From positions 62,001 to 126,000 of the forward strand of contig JADKHK010000008.1 in NCBI GenBank assembly GCA_016721845.1: 64,000 nt of DNA, in the 5' to 3' direction. The translations under genes were made by a program, and so were the position numbers. Of the stretch, positions 8,899 through 19,835 are shown piece by piece. A model generated the notes under the pieces. It worked only from the letters and a program-made list of their open reading frames with translations, had not been told where the DNA came from and did no database searches. Every line of letters begins with the position of its first letter. The first letter of the stretch is position 1. Origin of the DNA: Lysobacterales bacterium. GTDB lineage: Bacteria; Pseudomonadota; Gammaproteobacteria; Xanthomonadales; Ahniellaceae.

Positions 8899-10084
8899 GC
8901 CGCGTCCTCGGGAAGGATGTGCGCGAGTGCGGCCAACGCGATGTCGCGCGAGTGCGTGTCGGCCAGTTGCAGCAGCGGTTCGCGTGCGAACGCGAGTTGC
9001 AGGATGCGGCGCGCTTCCGGCTCGGCGATGCCGCGCGAGCGCAGGTAGAACAGCGCGCTGTCGTCGAGGCGGCCGACGGTCGCGCCGTGTGCGGCCTTCA
9101 CTTCGTCGGCGTAGATTTCCAAGACCGGGCGCGTGTCGATCTCGGCCTGAGACGACAGCAGCAGGTTCTTGTTGCTGAGTGCCGCATCGGCGCCGTCGGC
9201 GCCTTCCTCGACGATGAGTTGTCCGGCGAAGATGCCGTGGCCGCGCTGGTCGGCGAGGCCGCGCCAGACGATGTCCGCACGGGTGTGCTTGGCACGATGG
9301 CGGGCATCGATGTTCACGTCGGCGTGGCGGCGCTTCGTCACCATCGTGCAGCCACGCACGATCAGTTCAGCCTGTTCGCCGGCCAGCGTCGCGTCGAGGT
9401 CGTGGCGATACAAGGCCGCACCGGCGGCGACTTCGCCGAGTTCGAAGCGTGCCGATGCACCGAGCACGGCGCGGGTGCCGATGACGACACTGGCGCGCTC
9501 TTCTTCATCCGCGATTTCGACCCATCGCAGCGTCGCGCGATCGGCCAGCACGAGATCGCGCCACAGGTTCACGAAGGCGCTGTTGCCGTGCTCGCCGATG
9601 CGGTGATGGACAAGCGCGGCTTCCACACCTTCCGCGAGTTCGATGCGCAGCGACTGCTGCACCACGGCGTCCTGTGCGGCGCTCGTGATGATCGAGACCA
9701 GATGGATCGGCGCCGGCGTCGAGGTCGAAACACGCATGCCGAGCGTGGCGGCCGATGCCGCGGCCGCACGTGCGAACGGCCAATGCGGCGGGGGATTCGC
9801 CGACGGTGCCGACGCGTCCAGCGTCACGACAACGCCGAGTGCGGCCAGATCTGACAGCGTCGCATCGTATCGACCATCGACGAAAACGAGACGCGGCGAC
9901 AACGACGCGATGCGCGCATGCAGTGTTTCGCCGAGCGTCGCCGATTCGTCCGGCATCGGCTTGAACGTGCGCGCATTCAGCGCGCGCAAGGAGCTGTAGC
10001 GCCAGCGCTCGTCGCGTGGACCGGGCAGGGCGAGGTCGGCCAGCCGCTCGGGCGCGCTGGCGACCAGGGCTTGGGCGAGGCCGC

Positions 10085-10088
<4 letters not shown>
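8895..10088 (-). CDS. sufD: SufD, Fe-S cluster assembly scaffold subunit
   Basis: 397 residues of the SufB/SufD family. The C-terminal half has the conserved core: RHRAKHTRADIVWRGLADQR, ALSNKNLLLSSQAEIDTRP, then ADEVKAAHGATVGRLDD and LFYLRSRGIAEPEAR. It forms the SufBC2D complex with its neighbours. ATG 10088 is chosen over a start at 10133 because it overlaps the sufC stop as ATGA and yields the usual N-terminus. The SufD His (KAAHGATVG) required in the family is present. Confidence 0.94.
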
Positions 10089-10858
<770 letters not shown>

Positions 10859-10861
10859 GGT

Positions 10862-11199
10862 TCAGTCCAGGTAGGGGCGCAGATCCGGCGGCACCGGCAT
10901 CGGCTTGAAGGGATTCACGTTGGCGCCGCCGGTATTGCCGAGCGGCACCCAGAGTTTCGATTTGGTCAGCGCCGCGACGCTGCGGAACACCTGCCCAACG
11001 ATTTCGCGCGCATCACCGCGACGCCAGCCGACCGCGAGCATGCGCAGATGCGTCCGGGTATGTGCGAATGCGAAGCGCTGGCTCAGGATGTGCGCGCGCT
11101 CCAGATGCGCGAACGCGCCATCGAGTTCGCCGCGCGCGATCGCCGCATCGGCGGAAGCGTGTTCGTGGCGGTAGGCGTTGCGGAGTTCGGCGTTCATGC

Positions 11200-11203
<4 letters not shown>
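10862..11203 (-). CDS. DUF3703 family protein embedded in the suf operon
   Basis: 113 residues starting at ATG 11203, which overlaps the sufB stop as ATGA. GAFAHLERAHILSQRFAFAH and THLRMLAVGWRRGDAREIVG give the His-rich helical pattern of the DUF3703 family, whose function is unknown to me. The C-terminus is Pro-rich (NPFKPMPVPPDLRPYLD). Conserved His residues (H42 and H48 region, H52) could bind metal. It splits sufB from sufC, which are normally adjacent, and its overlap and three-base spacing show that it belongs to the operon. Confidence 0.8.
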
Positions 11204-12630
<1,427 letters not shown>

Positions 12631-12640
12631 CTCGCGCTCC

Positions 12641-13093
12641 TCAGGCCACGGTCACGCGGATCGGCACGGTCTTGCCGCGCACGGGTTTGGTTGCCGGCTG
12701 GCGCAGCTCGTCCAGTGTGACGCCGCGCAAGGCGTCGCCGATGGCGTCGCTGATGCGGCGCCAGTTGTGCTGGATCAGACAGCGGGTTTCATGGTGGCAG
12801 GCGCCTTCGTGCACGCTGCATTCGGTCATGCCGATCGGGCCTTCGATGGCGGTGACGATGTCGAGTACCGAAATATCGCGCGCCGGGCGCGCCAGTCGAT
12901 AGCCGCCATTGACGCCGCGGCGCGACTCGATCAGGCCCGCGCCGGCGAGCTGCTTGAGCAACTTGCTGACCGTCGGCAACTCGATCTGCGCGCGCTCCGC
13001 GAGATCACTGGCGCTGGCCAGCTCCTCGGGCAATTCGGCCAGCGCCGCCATCAGCACGGTCGCGTAATCGGTAAGTTTGGAGACGCGCAGCAT
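12641..13093 (-). CDS. Rrf2-family (IscR/SufR-like) Fe-S-sensing regulator of the suf operon
   Basis: 150 residues. An N-terminal winged helix (SKLTDYATVLMAALAELPEE, then LPTVSKLLKQLAGAGLIESR and GVNGGYRLARP) is followed by a cluster-binding loop with three cysteines spaced C-x6-C-x5-C (CSVHEGACHHETRC). This is as in IscR-type sensors that bind a [2Fe-2S] cluster. The start ATG 13093 opens the typical MLRVSKLTDYA. Its position as the first gene of the suf cluster implies autoregulated control of Fe-S biogenesis. I could not pick out a convincing IscR-type palindrome upstream by eye. Confidence 0.92.
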   Translation of the reverse strand: MLRVSKLTDYATVLMAALAELPEELASASDLAERAQIELPTVSKLLKQLAGAGLIESRRGVNGGYRLARPARDISVLDIVTAIEGPIGMTECSVHEGACHHETRCLIQHNWRRISDAIGDALRGVTLDELRQPATKPVRGKTVPIRVTVA

Positions 13094-13168
13094 GGCGACC
13101 GGAACCAATATGGGACAAGAATGGTACCGTTTCCGACCGCAGTCGGCCAAGCCTTGAACCGTCGCGGT

Positions 13169-13687
13169 TCAGGAAAGTTTGCGACGCAGCCGGTTCCGCG
13201 CCGCGGCGAGCAAGGCGCGCGAATACAACTTGTGGAAGCCGAGCATCAGGCTGAAACCGGCGCCGAGGCTCGGCTTCCCGGTGTCGCGGTCGCGCTTCGG
13301 CACCACGGCCGAGCCGAAATGCAGCCGCGTCCCGCCGTCGCCGGTCGGTTCGGCCATCAGCCAGGAACGCGTTCGGCCCATGAAGTCGGCCAGCAGCAGC
13401 TGCGTGTCGCTGCGCTCTTCCACCGTCCACGCCGCAAAGGCCTCGCGTTCGCCTCTCGCCAGAGCGCGCACATCGTCGTCATTCGACGGCTTGCGTACCG
13501 CTGCCGCCAGAATCGCGCGCTCCAGCTTGAACAACGGCGTCGTGTAGAACGCCTCCACGAACTCGGCCTGCGACACCGCCGTCGGTACCTCGACCACATA
13601 ACAATCCGCGTAATGCCCATCGCGCAGATAGCGCCGCAGCAACGATTGCGCGGGTAGGTCGGTTCGGCGAACTGGGGACTTAGCCAC
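13169..13687 (-). CDS. Conserved hypothetical protein, possibly DUF2867-like
   Basis: 172 residues from GTG 13687, overlapping the msrB stop by eight bases. No signal peptide or membrane helix is evident. Segments such as HYADCYVVEVPTAVSQAEFV, FYTTPLFKLERAILAA and TRLHFGSAVVPKR suggest a SRPBCC/DUF2867-like alpha/beta protein, but I do not recognise it firmly. The overlap with msrB suggests coupled translation; no functional link is evident. Confidence 0.6.
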   Translation of the reverse strand: MAKSPVRRTDLPAQSLLRRYLRDGHYADCYVVEVPTAVSQAEFVEAFYTTPLFKLERAILAAAVRKPSNDDDVRALARGEREAFAAWTVEERSDTQLLLADFMGRTRSWLMAEPTGDGGTRLHFGSAVVPKRDRDTGKPSLGAGFSLMLGFHKLYSRALLAAARNRLRRKLS

Positions 13688-14090
13688 CCCGCGGCTCGAA
13701 ATCGAGCGACGCGGAGTTGATGCAGTAGCGCAGGCCGGTCGGTTGCGGGCCGTCTGGGAAGACGTGGCCGAGGTGGGAATCGCAGCGGGCGCAGCGCACT
13801 TCGATGCGGCGCATGCCGTGGCTGGTGTCCTCGATCGTGCTCAGGGCGGCATTCGACATCGGCTCGAAATAACTCGGCCAGCCGCTGCCGGAATCGAACT
13901 TGGTGCTCGAATCGAACAGCGCCGCACCGCAGCCGACGCAGCGATAGGTGCCGTCGGCGTGATGGTCCCAGTACTTGCCCGTAAACGGCCGCTCGGTGCC
14001 GGAACAGCGGCAGACGGCGTACTGGGTCGGGTCCAGTTGGGTGCGCCACTGGTCGTCGGTCTTGCAGACTTTGGCAGTCTCGTCAGTCAT
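13680..14090 (-). CDS. msrB: MsrB peptide methionine-R-sulfoxide reductase
   Basis: 136 residues, full-length single-domain MsrB. Four zinc cysteines are in CVGC (near 51-54) and CARC (near 100-103). The catalytic Cys lies in LRYCINSASLDF (near 123), and GSGWPSYF and SHLGHVFPDGP form the substrate pocket. It reduces R-methionine sulfoxide using thioredoxin. No signal peptide is visible, so it is cytosolic. An N-terminal Cys pair (AVCRCSGTE) precedes the core. It is divergent from lptD. Confidence 0.95.
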   Translation of the reverse strand: MTDETAKVCKTDDQWRTQLDPTQYAVCRCSGTERPFTGKYWDHHADGTYRCVGCGAALFDSSTKFDSGSGWPSYFEPMSNAALSTIEDTSHGMRRIEVRCARCDSHLGHVFPDGPQPTGLRYCINSASLDFEPRGG

Positions 14091-14162
14091 GGGTTTCTCC
14101 GGTTTCATTGCGGGGACCGGCCGGGCGCTGGCAAGCTTACGCGTCTTTCCTGCCGGATTCGT

Positions 14163-16352
14163 ATGCGCCGCGCCGTTTTCATTTCGCTGATCGTCGCGAC
14201 TGCGCCGTTCGCGTCCGCTGCCCCGACCACCTGTTCGGTCGCCGTGCCTTGCCCGACCTGCACCGCCCCGCTGTTCGCGGCCGTTGCAGGCCACACGGTC
14301 ACGCCCGAGCAGCGCGCCGTCGCCCAGACCGAGGTCGGTGCCGGCAGCGTGCGCGTACTCGGCGACGAGCAGTATCGGCTGGAGGGCGAGGTCGTCGTGA
14401 ATCGCGCCGACCAGTGGCTGTGGAGCGAACGGCTCGACTACAACGCCACCGAGGGCACGATGCAGAGCCCGGGTCCGATGCGCTTCCAGAACGAAGGCCT
14501 GCTGGCAAGCGCCGAGACCGCCATCTGGCATGAGGAAGGCGCCAGCGAGTTGACCGGCATGCAGTTCCAGTTGCGCGACGGTCGCGGCAACGGCCGTGCC
14601 GACAAGGCCACGCTGGAAGCCGACGGCAAGACTCGACTCACCACCGCCGCCTTCACCAGTTGCGACCCGGCCGATCCCGATTGGCAGCTGACGGCGGGCC
14701 GCATCGACCTCGATCAGGAATCCGGGGTGGGGCGTGCGCGCCAAGTCGCCTTGCGCCTCGGCGACGTGCCCGTGTTGTACCTGCCGTATGCGCGTTTCCC
14801 GATCGACGATCGCCGCCAGAGCGGCCTGTTGATCCCGACGCTCGGCAGTTCCAATGACGCCGGCTACGACTTGATCGTGCCGTATTACCTGAATCTGGCG
14901 CCGAACTACGACGCGACGATTTCGCCACGCCTGATCCGCGATCGCGGCGCCATGCTCGGTGGCGAGTTCCGTTACCTCGGTGCCAGCCAGCATGGCGAAA
15001 TCGATATCGCCTGGCTCGACTCCGACGATCGCACCGGCGACACCCGTTCGGCCTTCGACTGGATCCATCAGGGACAGTTGGGCCGGCACTGGTTCGTCGA
15101 TGCCAGCTTGCACGATGTGTCGGACCAGCGTTACTTCGAGGACTTCGGCGAATCGCTGACCTCGGTCGCGACCAGCCTGTTGCCGTCGTATGCGTATTTG
15201 CGCGGTCGCGGTGCCTGGTGGAACGCGAGCGTCGGCGGTGATCGCCAGCAAGTGACCGATCCGCGCCTGACCCCGGATGTCGAACCGTATCGGCGGCTGC
15301 CGCGCGCGCAGTTCGAATTGCTCAGTCCGAATCTGGTCGGCCCGCAGTTCGGGCTTCTGTCGGAGTGGGTGCGTTTCCGGAAGGACGATGCGCTCAACGG
15401 GGACCGTCTGGATCTGCATCCCTCCCTGATCTGGCCACTCGAATCCGCGGCCGGTTTCCTGCGCCCGCAGCTCGGTTATCGCTACACCCGCTACGACCTC
15501 GAGCGTCCGACCGAATCTTCGCCGAGTCGCGGCCTCGGTATTGCCAGCCTCGATGCCGGACTGTTCTTCGAGCGCGCACTGCAGTTCGGCGGCGGCGGTT
15601 GGACGCAGACGCTGGAGCCACGCCTGTATGCGCTGTACGTGCCCTACGAGGACCAGTCCGACCTGCCCGTGTTCGATACCCAGGAACTGACCTACAGCTT
15701 CGCCTCGCTGTTCCGCGACAACCGCTACACCGGTGCCGATCGCCAGACCGATGCCCGGCAGGCGACATTGGCGCTGACCTCGCGCGTGGTCGACGGCAGC
15801 GGGCGCGACCGCCTGCGCCTCAGTCTCGGCCAGGTGCATTACTTCGATCCGCCGCGTGTCGTCCTGCCCGGCCAGATGCCCGAGGACCGCAGCGGATCGG
15901 ATTGGGCCGCCGAAGTCGAATGGCTGGTCAATGACCAACTGAGCTTCAGCCTGGGCGGACAATGGGACGCCCACGACGACCGCACCGAACTCGGTTATGC
16001 CGCGACCACCTGGCGTTACAGCGACCGCGGCCTGGCGCGTCTCGCCTATCGTTACCGGCGCGGTCAGCTCGAGCAGGTCGATGTCGCCGGCCTGGTGCCG
16101 CTCAGCCCGAACTGGCGCCTGATCGCGCGCTGGAATCAAAGCTTGGTCGACGATCAGTTGCTGGAGGCATTCGGTGGTCTCGAATACGAATCCTGCTGCT
16201 ACGCCGTGCGGGTGCTGGCGCGTCGCTACGTGCGCAATTTCGAGGGTGATTTGAACAATGGCATCATGCTCGAACTGGAACTCAAGGGTCTGGGCTCGTT
16301 GGGCCGCCGGACCGAGGATTTCCTGTCGCGTGCTATGCTCGGCATTCGTTAA
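14163..16352 (+). CDS. lptD: LptD, outer-membrane LPS assembly protein
   Basis: 729 residues with a signal peptide (MRRAVFISLIVATAPFASAA). It has a short OstA/jellyroll N-domain and a large C-terminal beta-barrel (LPS_OstA_C). The disulfide cysteines expected of LptD are present: an N-terminal group (CSVAVPCPTC) and the adjacent pair in GGLEYESCCYAVRVLARRYV. VLYLPYARFPIDDRRQSGLL is a hallmark of the family. ATG 14163 is chosen because the longer open frame upstream lacks a signal sequence. It begins the lptD-surA-pdxA-rsmA cluster. With LptE it inserts LPS into the outer leaflet. Confidence 0.95.
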   Translation: MRRAVFISLIVATAPFASAAPTTCSVAVPCPTCTAPLFAAVAGHTVTPEQRAVAQTEVGAGSVRVLGDEQYRLEGEVVVNRADQWLWSERLDYNATEGTMQSPGPMRFQNEGLLASAETAIWHEEGASELTGMQFQLRDGRGNGRADKATLEADGKTRLTTAAFTSCDPADPDWQLTAGRIDLDQESGVGRARQVALRLGDVPVLYLPYARFPIDDRRQSGLLIPTLGSSNDAGYDLIVPYYLNLAPNYDATISPRLIRDRGAMLGGEFRYLGASQHGEIDIAWLDSDDRTGDTRSAFDWIHQGQLGRHWFVDASLHDVSDQRYFEDFGESLTSVATSLLPSYAYLRGRGAWWNASVGGDRQQVTDPRLTPDVEPYRRLPRAQFELLSPNLVGPQFGLLSEWVRFRKDDALNGDRLDLHPSLIWPLESAAGFLRPQLGYRYTRYDLERPTESSPSRGLGIASLDAGLFFERALQFGGGGWTQTLEPRLYALYVPYEDQSDLPVFDTQELTYSFASLFRDNRYTGADRQTDARQATLALTSRVVDGSGRDRLRLSLGQVHYFDPPRVVLPGQMPEDRSGSDWAAEVEWLVNDQLSFSLGGQWDAHDDRTELGYAATTWRYSDRGLARLAYRYRRGQLEQVDVAGLVPLSPNWRLIARWNQSLVDDQLLEAFGGLEYESCCYAVRVLARRYVRNFEGDLNNGIMLELELKGLGSLGRRTEDFLSRAMLGIR

Positions 16353-16441
16353 GCGCCTGTTGTTCAGCGCTGCGCCAGCCCTTTCCTGCAAGGCTGAGTC
16401 TCTTCATCGTGACCCCCCTTCATCGTGAGTCCGCGAGCCCC

Positions 16442-17731
16442 ATGAAACGTATCCTGCTTGCCACCGTCTTCGTGCTGTCCGCCGTTGGTCCGATCACCCT
16501 GCGCGCGCAGGCCTTGCCGAGCGATGCACTGGACAAGATCGTCGCCGTGGTCGACGAGGACGTGATCCTGCAAAGTGAACTCGACCGTTCGACCGACAGC
16601 GTGTTCAAGCAGTATCAGTCGCGCGGCGGCGATCTGCCGCCGATGGACATCGTGCGCAAGCAGGTCCTTGAGCGGCTGATCAATCAGCGCGTGCAGATGG
16701 TGCGCGCCGAGCAGACCGGCATCGTGGTCTCGGATTCCGACATTGACGCCGCGGTTCAGCGTATCGCCCAGCAGAACAATCTGGACGTGGAGCAGATGCG
16801 CCAGTCGCTGATTCGCGACGGATTCAGTTTCGAGGAATTCCGCACCTCGCTGCGCGAGGAGATGCTGATCCAGCGTCTGCGCGCGCGCTTCGTGCAGTCG
16901 CGCGTCGGCGTCACCGATACCGAGGTCGACAACTTCCTGTCGAACACGACCCAGTCCGGCGAAATCCGCCTGGCGCACATCCTGATCGGTTTGCCGGAGT
17001 CGCCGAGTCCGGAGCAGGTCGAGGCGGCGCGCGCCAAGGCCGACAAGATTCGCGCCGATATCGTCGCGGGCACGCTGAGTTTCTCCGATGCCGCAATCCG
17101 TTATTCGGAAACCCCGCAGGCGCTGGAAGGCGGCGATCTCGGCTGGCGTCGTTACGACCAGATTCCGAGCGCGTTTGCCGAAATCGTCACCACCATGAAG
17201 AAGGGTGACATCTCTCAGCCGATGCGCGGACCGAATGGTTTCCACATGATCCACTTTGCCGACGCTCGCGCCGATGCGACGGTGATGGTCAAGGAGTTCA
17301 AGGCCCGTCACATCGTCATCAAGCCGGGCGAGCTGCTGAGCGAAGACAAGGCGCGCGAACGCATCGACGCGCTGCGCAAGCGCATCGTCGAAGGCGCAGA
17401 TTTCGCCCAGTTGGCGCGCCAGTATTCGGAAGACACGACCACGGCCAATCTCGGCGGCGACCTCGGCTGGTTCCGAAGCGAACAGTATGGTGGCGCCATC
17501 GACCGGCAAATGGCCGTCCTCAAGGATGGCGAATTGTCCGAGCCGTTCCGCACCGACCTCGGTTGGCACATCGTGCTCCGCGAAGGCGAGCGCACGATGG
17601 ACCGCACCACGGAGACGCGCCGCGAACAGGCCCGTGAGACCCTGGTGAACCGCAAGGCCGAGGAGGAGTACGACAAGTTCGTGCGCGAAATCCGCTCCGA
17701 GGCCTACATCGAAAACCGCCTCGCTGGCTGA
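16442..17731 (+). CDS. surA: SurA periplasmic chaperone/peptidyl-prolyl isomerase
   Basis: 429 residues starting at ATG 16442 with a signal peptide (MKRILLATVFVLSAVGPITLRAQA). The SurA N-terminal chaperone domain (LDKIVAVVDEDVILQSELD, LINQRVQMVRAEQTGI) is followed by two parvulin domains, at about 170-275 (EIRLAHILIGLPESP) and 280-385 (EFKARHIVIKPGELLSEDKA). It folds outer-membrane proteins including LptD, encoded just upstream. Confidence 0.96.
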   Translation: MKRILLATVFVLSAVGPITLRAQALPSDALDKIVAVVDEDVILQSELDRSTDSVFKQYQSRGGDLPPMDIVRKQVLERLINQRVQMVRAEQTGIVVSDSDIDAAVQRIAQQNNLDVEQMRQSLIRDGFSFEEFRTSLREEMLIQRLRARFVQSRVGVTDTEVDNFLSNTTQSGEIRLAHILIGLPESPSPEQVEAARAKADKIRADIVAGTLSFSDAAIRYSETPQALEGGDLGWRRYDQIPSAFAEIVTTMKKGDISQPMRGPNGFHMIHFADARADATVMVKEFKARHIVIKPGELLSEDKARERIDALRKRIVEGADFAQLARQYSEDTTTANLGGDLGWFRSEQYGGAIDRQMAVLKDGELSEPFRTDLGWHIVLREGERTMDRTTETRREQARETLVNRKAEEEYDKFVREIRSEAYIENRLAG

Positions 17732-17740
17732 GCCGCGGCC

Positions 17741-18745
17741 GTGACCGATGCCGTCGCGCGCATCGCGGTGACGGCCGGGGAACCGGCCGGGATCGGTCCC
17801 GAACTGCTGGTGCGGCTTGCCCAGCAGGCGCATCCGGCAAGACTGATCGCGATCGCCGATCCTGCGGTGCTGAAGCAAGCAGCCGATGCGCTGGGCTTGC
17901 CGCTCGAACTCACGGACCTTGCAGCCGGTGCGGACGCATCGCCGCATCGTGTCGGCCATCTGTTCGTGCGATCCGTGCCGTTGTTCCAGCCGATGCGCTT
18001 CGGGCAGCTCGATGTCGCGAATGCGCCGGCCGTCATGGCCATGCTGAGCGCGGCTGCAGACGGCGCGGAGCGCGGCGATTTCGATGCCATCGTCACCGCG
18101 CCGGTGCAGAAATCGGTGCTCGCCGACGCCGGTTACGGATTCAGCGGGCACACCGAATTCTTCGCTGATCGCGTCGGTCGGGACGTGGTGATGCTGCTGG
18201 CCGCCGGCGACATGCGTGTGGCGCTGGCCACGACTCATCTGCCGCTGCGTGCGGTGCCGGACGCGATCCGTGCCGATCGTCTCGAGCGCACGATCCGTAT
18301 CCTGCACGAGGATCTGCGCGAGAAGTTCGCGTTGCCGCAGCCGCGCATCCTCGTGCTCGGACTGAATCCGCATGCGGGCGAGGGCGGGCATCTGGGACGC
18401 GAAGAGATCGACGTCATCATTCCGGTGCTGCAGCGACTGCGTGGCGAAGGGCTTCAGCTGCGCGGTCCGCTGCCTGCCGATACCGCCTTCCTGCCGCGCG
18501 AGCTGGCGCAGTGCGACGCCGTGCTCGCGATGTACCACGACCAGGGCCTGCCGGTGCTGAAGCACGCCGGCTTCGGTCACGCCGTCAACATCACCCTGGG
18601 GCTGCCCTACATCCGCACGTCGGTCGACCATGGCACCGCACTTGATCTGGCCGGTCGCGGCGTTGCCGATCCCGGCAGCCTGTTTGCGGCGACCGCGCTC
18701 GCCATCGACCTGGCGCAGCGACGACGTGGGAGCATGCACGCATGA
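17741..18745 (+). CDS. pdxA: PdxA 4-hydroxythreonine-4-phosphate dehydrogenase
   Basis: 334 residues from GTG 17741, nine bases after surA. Landmarks are VTAGEPAGIGPEL at the N-terminus, VTAPVQKSVLADAGYGFSGH, the metal-binding His in ATTHLPLRAVPDAI, NPHAGEGGHLGREE, and AMYHDQGLPVLKHAGFG. It performs NAD-dependent oxidation and decarboxylation in the DXP-dependent vitamin B6 route, which also uses DXP from Dxs (encoded at 56.9 kb). The last bases overlap rsmA (ATGA). Confidence 0.95.
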   Translation: MTDAVARIAVTAGEPAGIGPELLVRLAQQAHPARLIAIADPAVLKQAADALGLPLELTDLAAGADASPHRVGHLFVRSVPLFQPMRFGQLDVANAPAVMAMLSAAADGAERGDFDAIVTAPVQKSVLADAGYGFSGHTEFFADRVGRDVVMLLAAGDMRVALATTHLPLRAVPDAIRADRLERTIRILHEDLREKFALPQPRILVLGLNPHAGEGGHLGREEIDVIIPVLQRLRGEGLQLRGPLPADTAFLPRELAQCDAVLAMYHDQGLPVLKHAGFGHAVNITLGLPYIRTSVDHGTALDLAGRGVADPGSLFAATALAIDLAQRRRGSMHA

Positions 18746-19518
18746 ATGACACTCGCCATATCGCGCGCAAACGCTTCGGCCAGAATTTCCTGCACGAACG
18801 CGGCATCATCGAGCGCATCCTGCGCGCGATCGATCCGCAGCCGGGTGAGCGCATCATCGAGATCGGCCCGGGCCAGGGTGCGCTGACCTGGCCGTTGCTG
18901 GATCGCATCAGGACGCTCACCGCGATCGAGATCGACCGCGACCTGATTCCGCGCCTGCAGGCCGAAGCGCCGAAGCATGGCGAACTGCAGATCGTCGAAG
19001 CCGACGTGCTGACAGTGGATTTCACCGCGCTCGCGGCCGGCGGCACGATCCGCCTGGTCGGCAACTTGCCCTACAACATTTCTTCGCCGATCCTGTTCCA
19101 TGCCCTGGACCATGCCGCCGTGGTGCGCGACATGCACTTCATGTTGCAGAAGGAAGTGGTCGAACGCATGGCTGCGGCGCATGGCAACAAGGTCTACGGT
19201 CGCCTCAGCGTGATGCTGCAGGCCTATTGCCGCGTCGACCCGCTGTTCACGGTGCCGCCGGGTGCGTTCACGCCGGCGCCCAAGGTCGATTCCGCGATCG
19301 TGCGGCTCACACCGAAGCCGGCCGCGGACATTCCGCCGCATGATCGCGCGCGCCTAGAGACGCTGGTGCGCCACGGTTTTTCGCAGCGTCGCAAGACCTT
19401 GCGCAACGCCCTCGATGACGTGGCCACGGTCGCGCAGATGGAAGCGGTCGGCATCGACCCGGGGGCGCGCGCCGAAACCGTCGCGGTGGCCGATTGGTTG
19501 CGCCTCGCCGCGACCTGA
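18742..19518 (+). CDS. rsmA: RsmA (KsgA) 16S rRNA dimethyladenosine transferase
   Basis: 258 residues. KRFGQNFLHERGIIERILR begins the protein, IIEIGPGQGALTWPLL is the SAM-binding motif I, and VGNLPYNISSPILFH carries the NLPY catalytic motif. FTPAPKVDSAIVRL and FSQRRKTLRNAL complete the family signature. It dimethylates A1518/A1519 of 16S rRNA during late 30S maturation. The ATG overlaps the pdxA stop. Confidence 0.97.
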   Translation: MNDTRHIARKRFGQNFLHERGIIERILRAIDPQPGERIIEIGPGQGALTWPLLDRIRTLTAIEIDRDLIPRLQAEAPKHGELQIVEADVLTVDFTALAAGGTIRLVGNLPYNISSPILFHALDHAAVVRDMHFMLQKEVVERMAAAHGNKVYGRLSVMLQAYCRVDPLFTVPPGAFTPAPKVDSAIVRLTPKPAADIPPHDRARLETLVRHGFSQRRKTLRNALDDVATVAQMEAVGIDPGARAETVAVADWLRLAAT

Positions 19519-19562
19519 TGTCACAGGCGAAGCAGGCGCGGAACCCGCTAAACTCCGCGCCC

Positions 19563-19835
19563 ATGCGCATCTTCATGCAAACCCAGCCGGCCCCGAACGA
19601 GTCGCCGCGCTATTACCACCTGATCCTGCAACAGGACCTGCTCGGCGGCTGGTCGCTGCTGCGCGAATGGGGCCAGACGGGCGGGCGCGCATCGATGAAG
19701 CGCGAGTTCTACGAACAGAGGGATGTGGCCGAGGGCGCGATGATGGGTGTGCGCGACCAGCAGTTGCGCAAGGGTTTCCAGGTCATGTTCTGCCAGGGCA
19801 TCGAAGCGCCCGCGGGGTCGCGTTATGAACCGTAG
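19563..19835 (+). CDS. WGR-domain small protein
   Basis: 90 residues covering a single WGR domain: RYYHLILQQDLLGGWSLLRE followed by WGQTGGRASMKREFY. WGR modules are named for the Trp-Gly-Arg core and occur in PARPs and MolR-like bacterial proteins, where they bind nucleic acid or proteins. The start is ATG 19563; an alternative in-frame ATG lies at 19575. The coding end overlaps the next gene by 11 bases. In E. coli apaG-apaH would follow rsmA, so the neighbourhood differs. Function unknown. Confidence 0.75.
   Translation: MRIFMQTQPAPNESPRYYHLILQQDLLGGWSLLREWGQTGGRASMKREFYEQRDVAEGAMMGVRDQQLRKGFQVMFCQGIEAPAGSRYEP

Noticed and set aside
13094..13168. IscR-type operator upstream of the suf regulator
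   Set aside because: No palindrome close enough to the type 1 or type 2 IscR consensus could be seen by eye.
13680..16391. Long minus-strand open frame opposite lptD
   Set aside because: Only its last ~136 codons (MsrB) are real; the rest is antisense to lptD, Arg/Gly/His-rich, and produced by GC-rich third positions.
16364..18739. 791-codon minus-strand frame opposite surA and pdxA
   Set aside because: Antisense; surA and pdxA are unmistakable on the plus strand.
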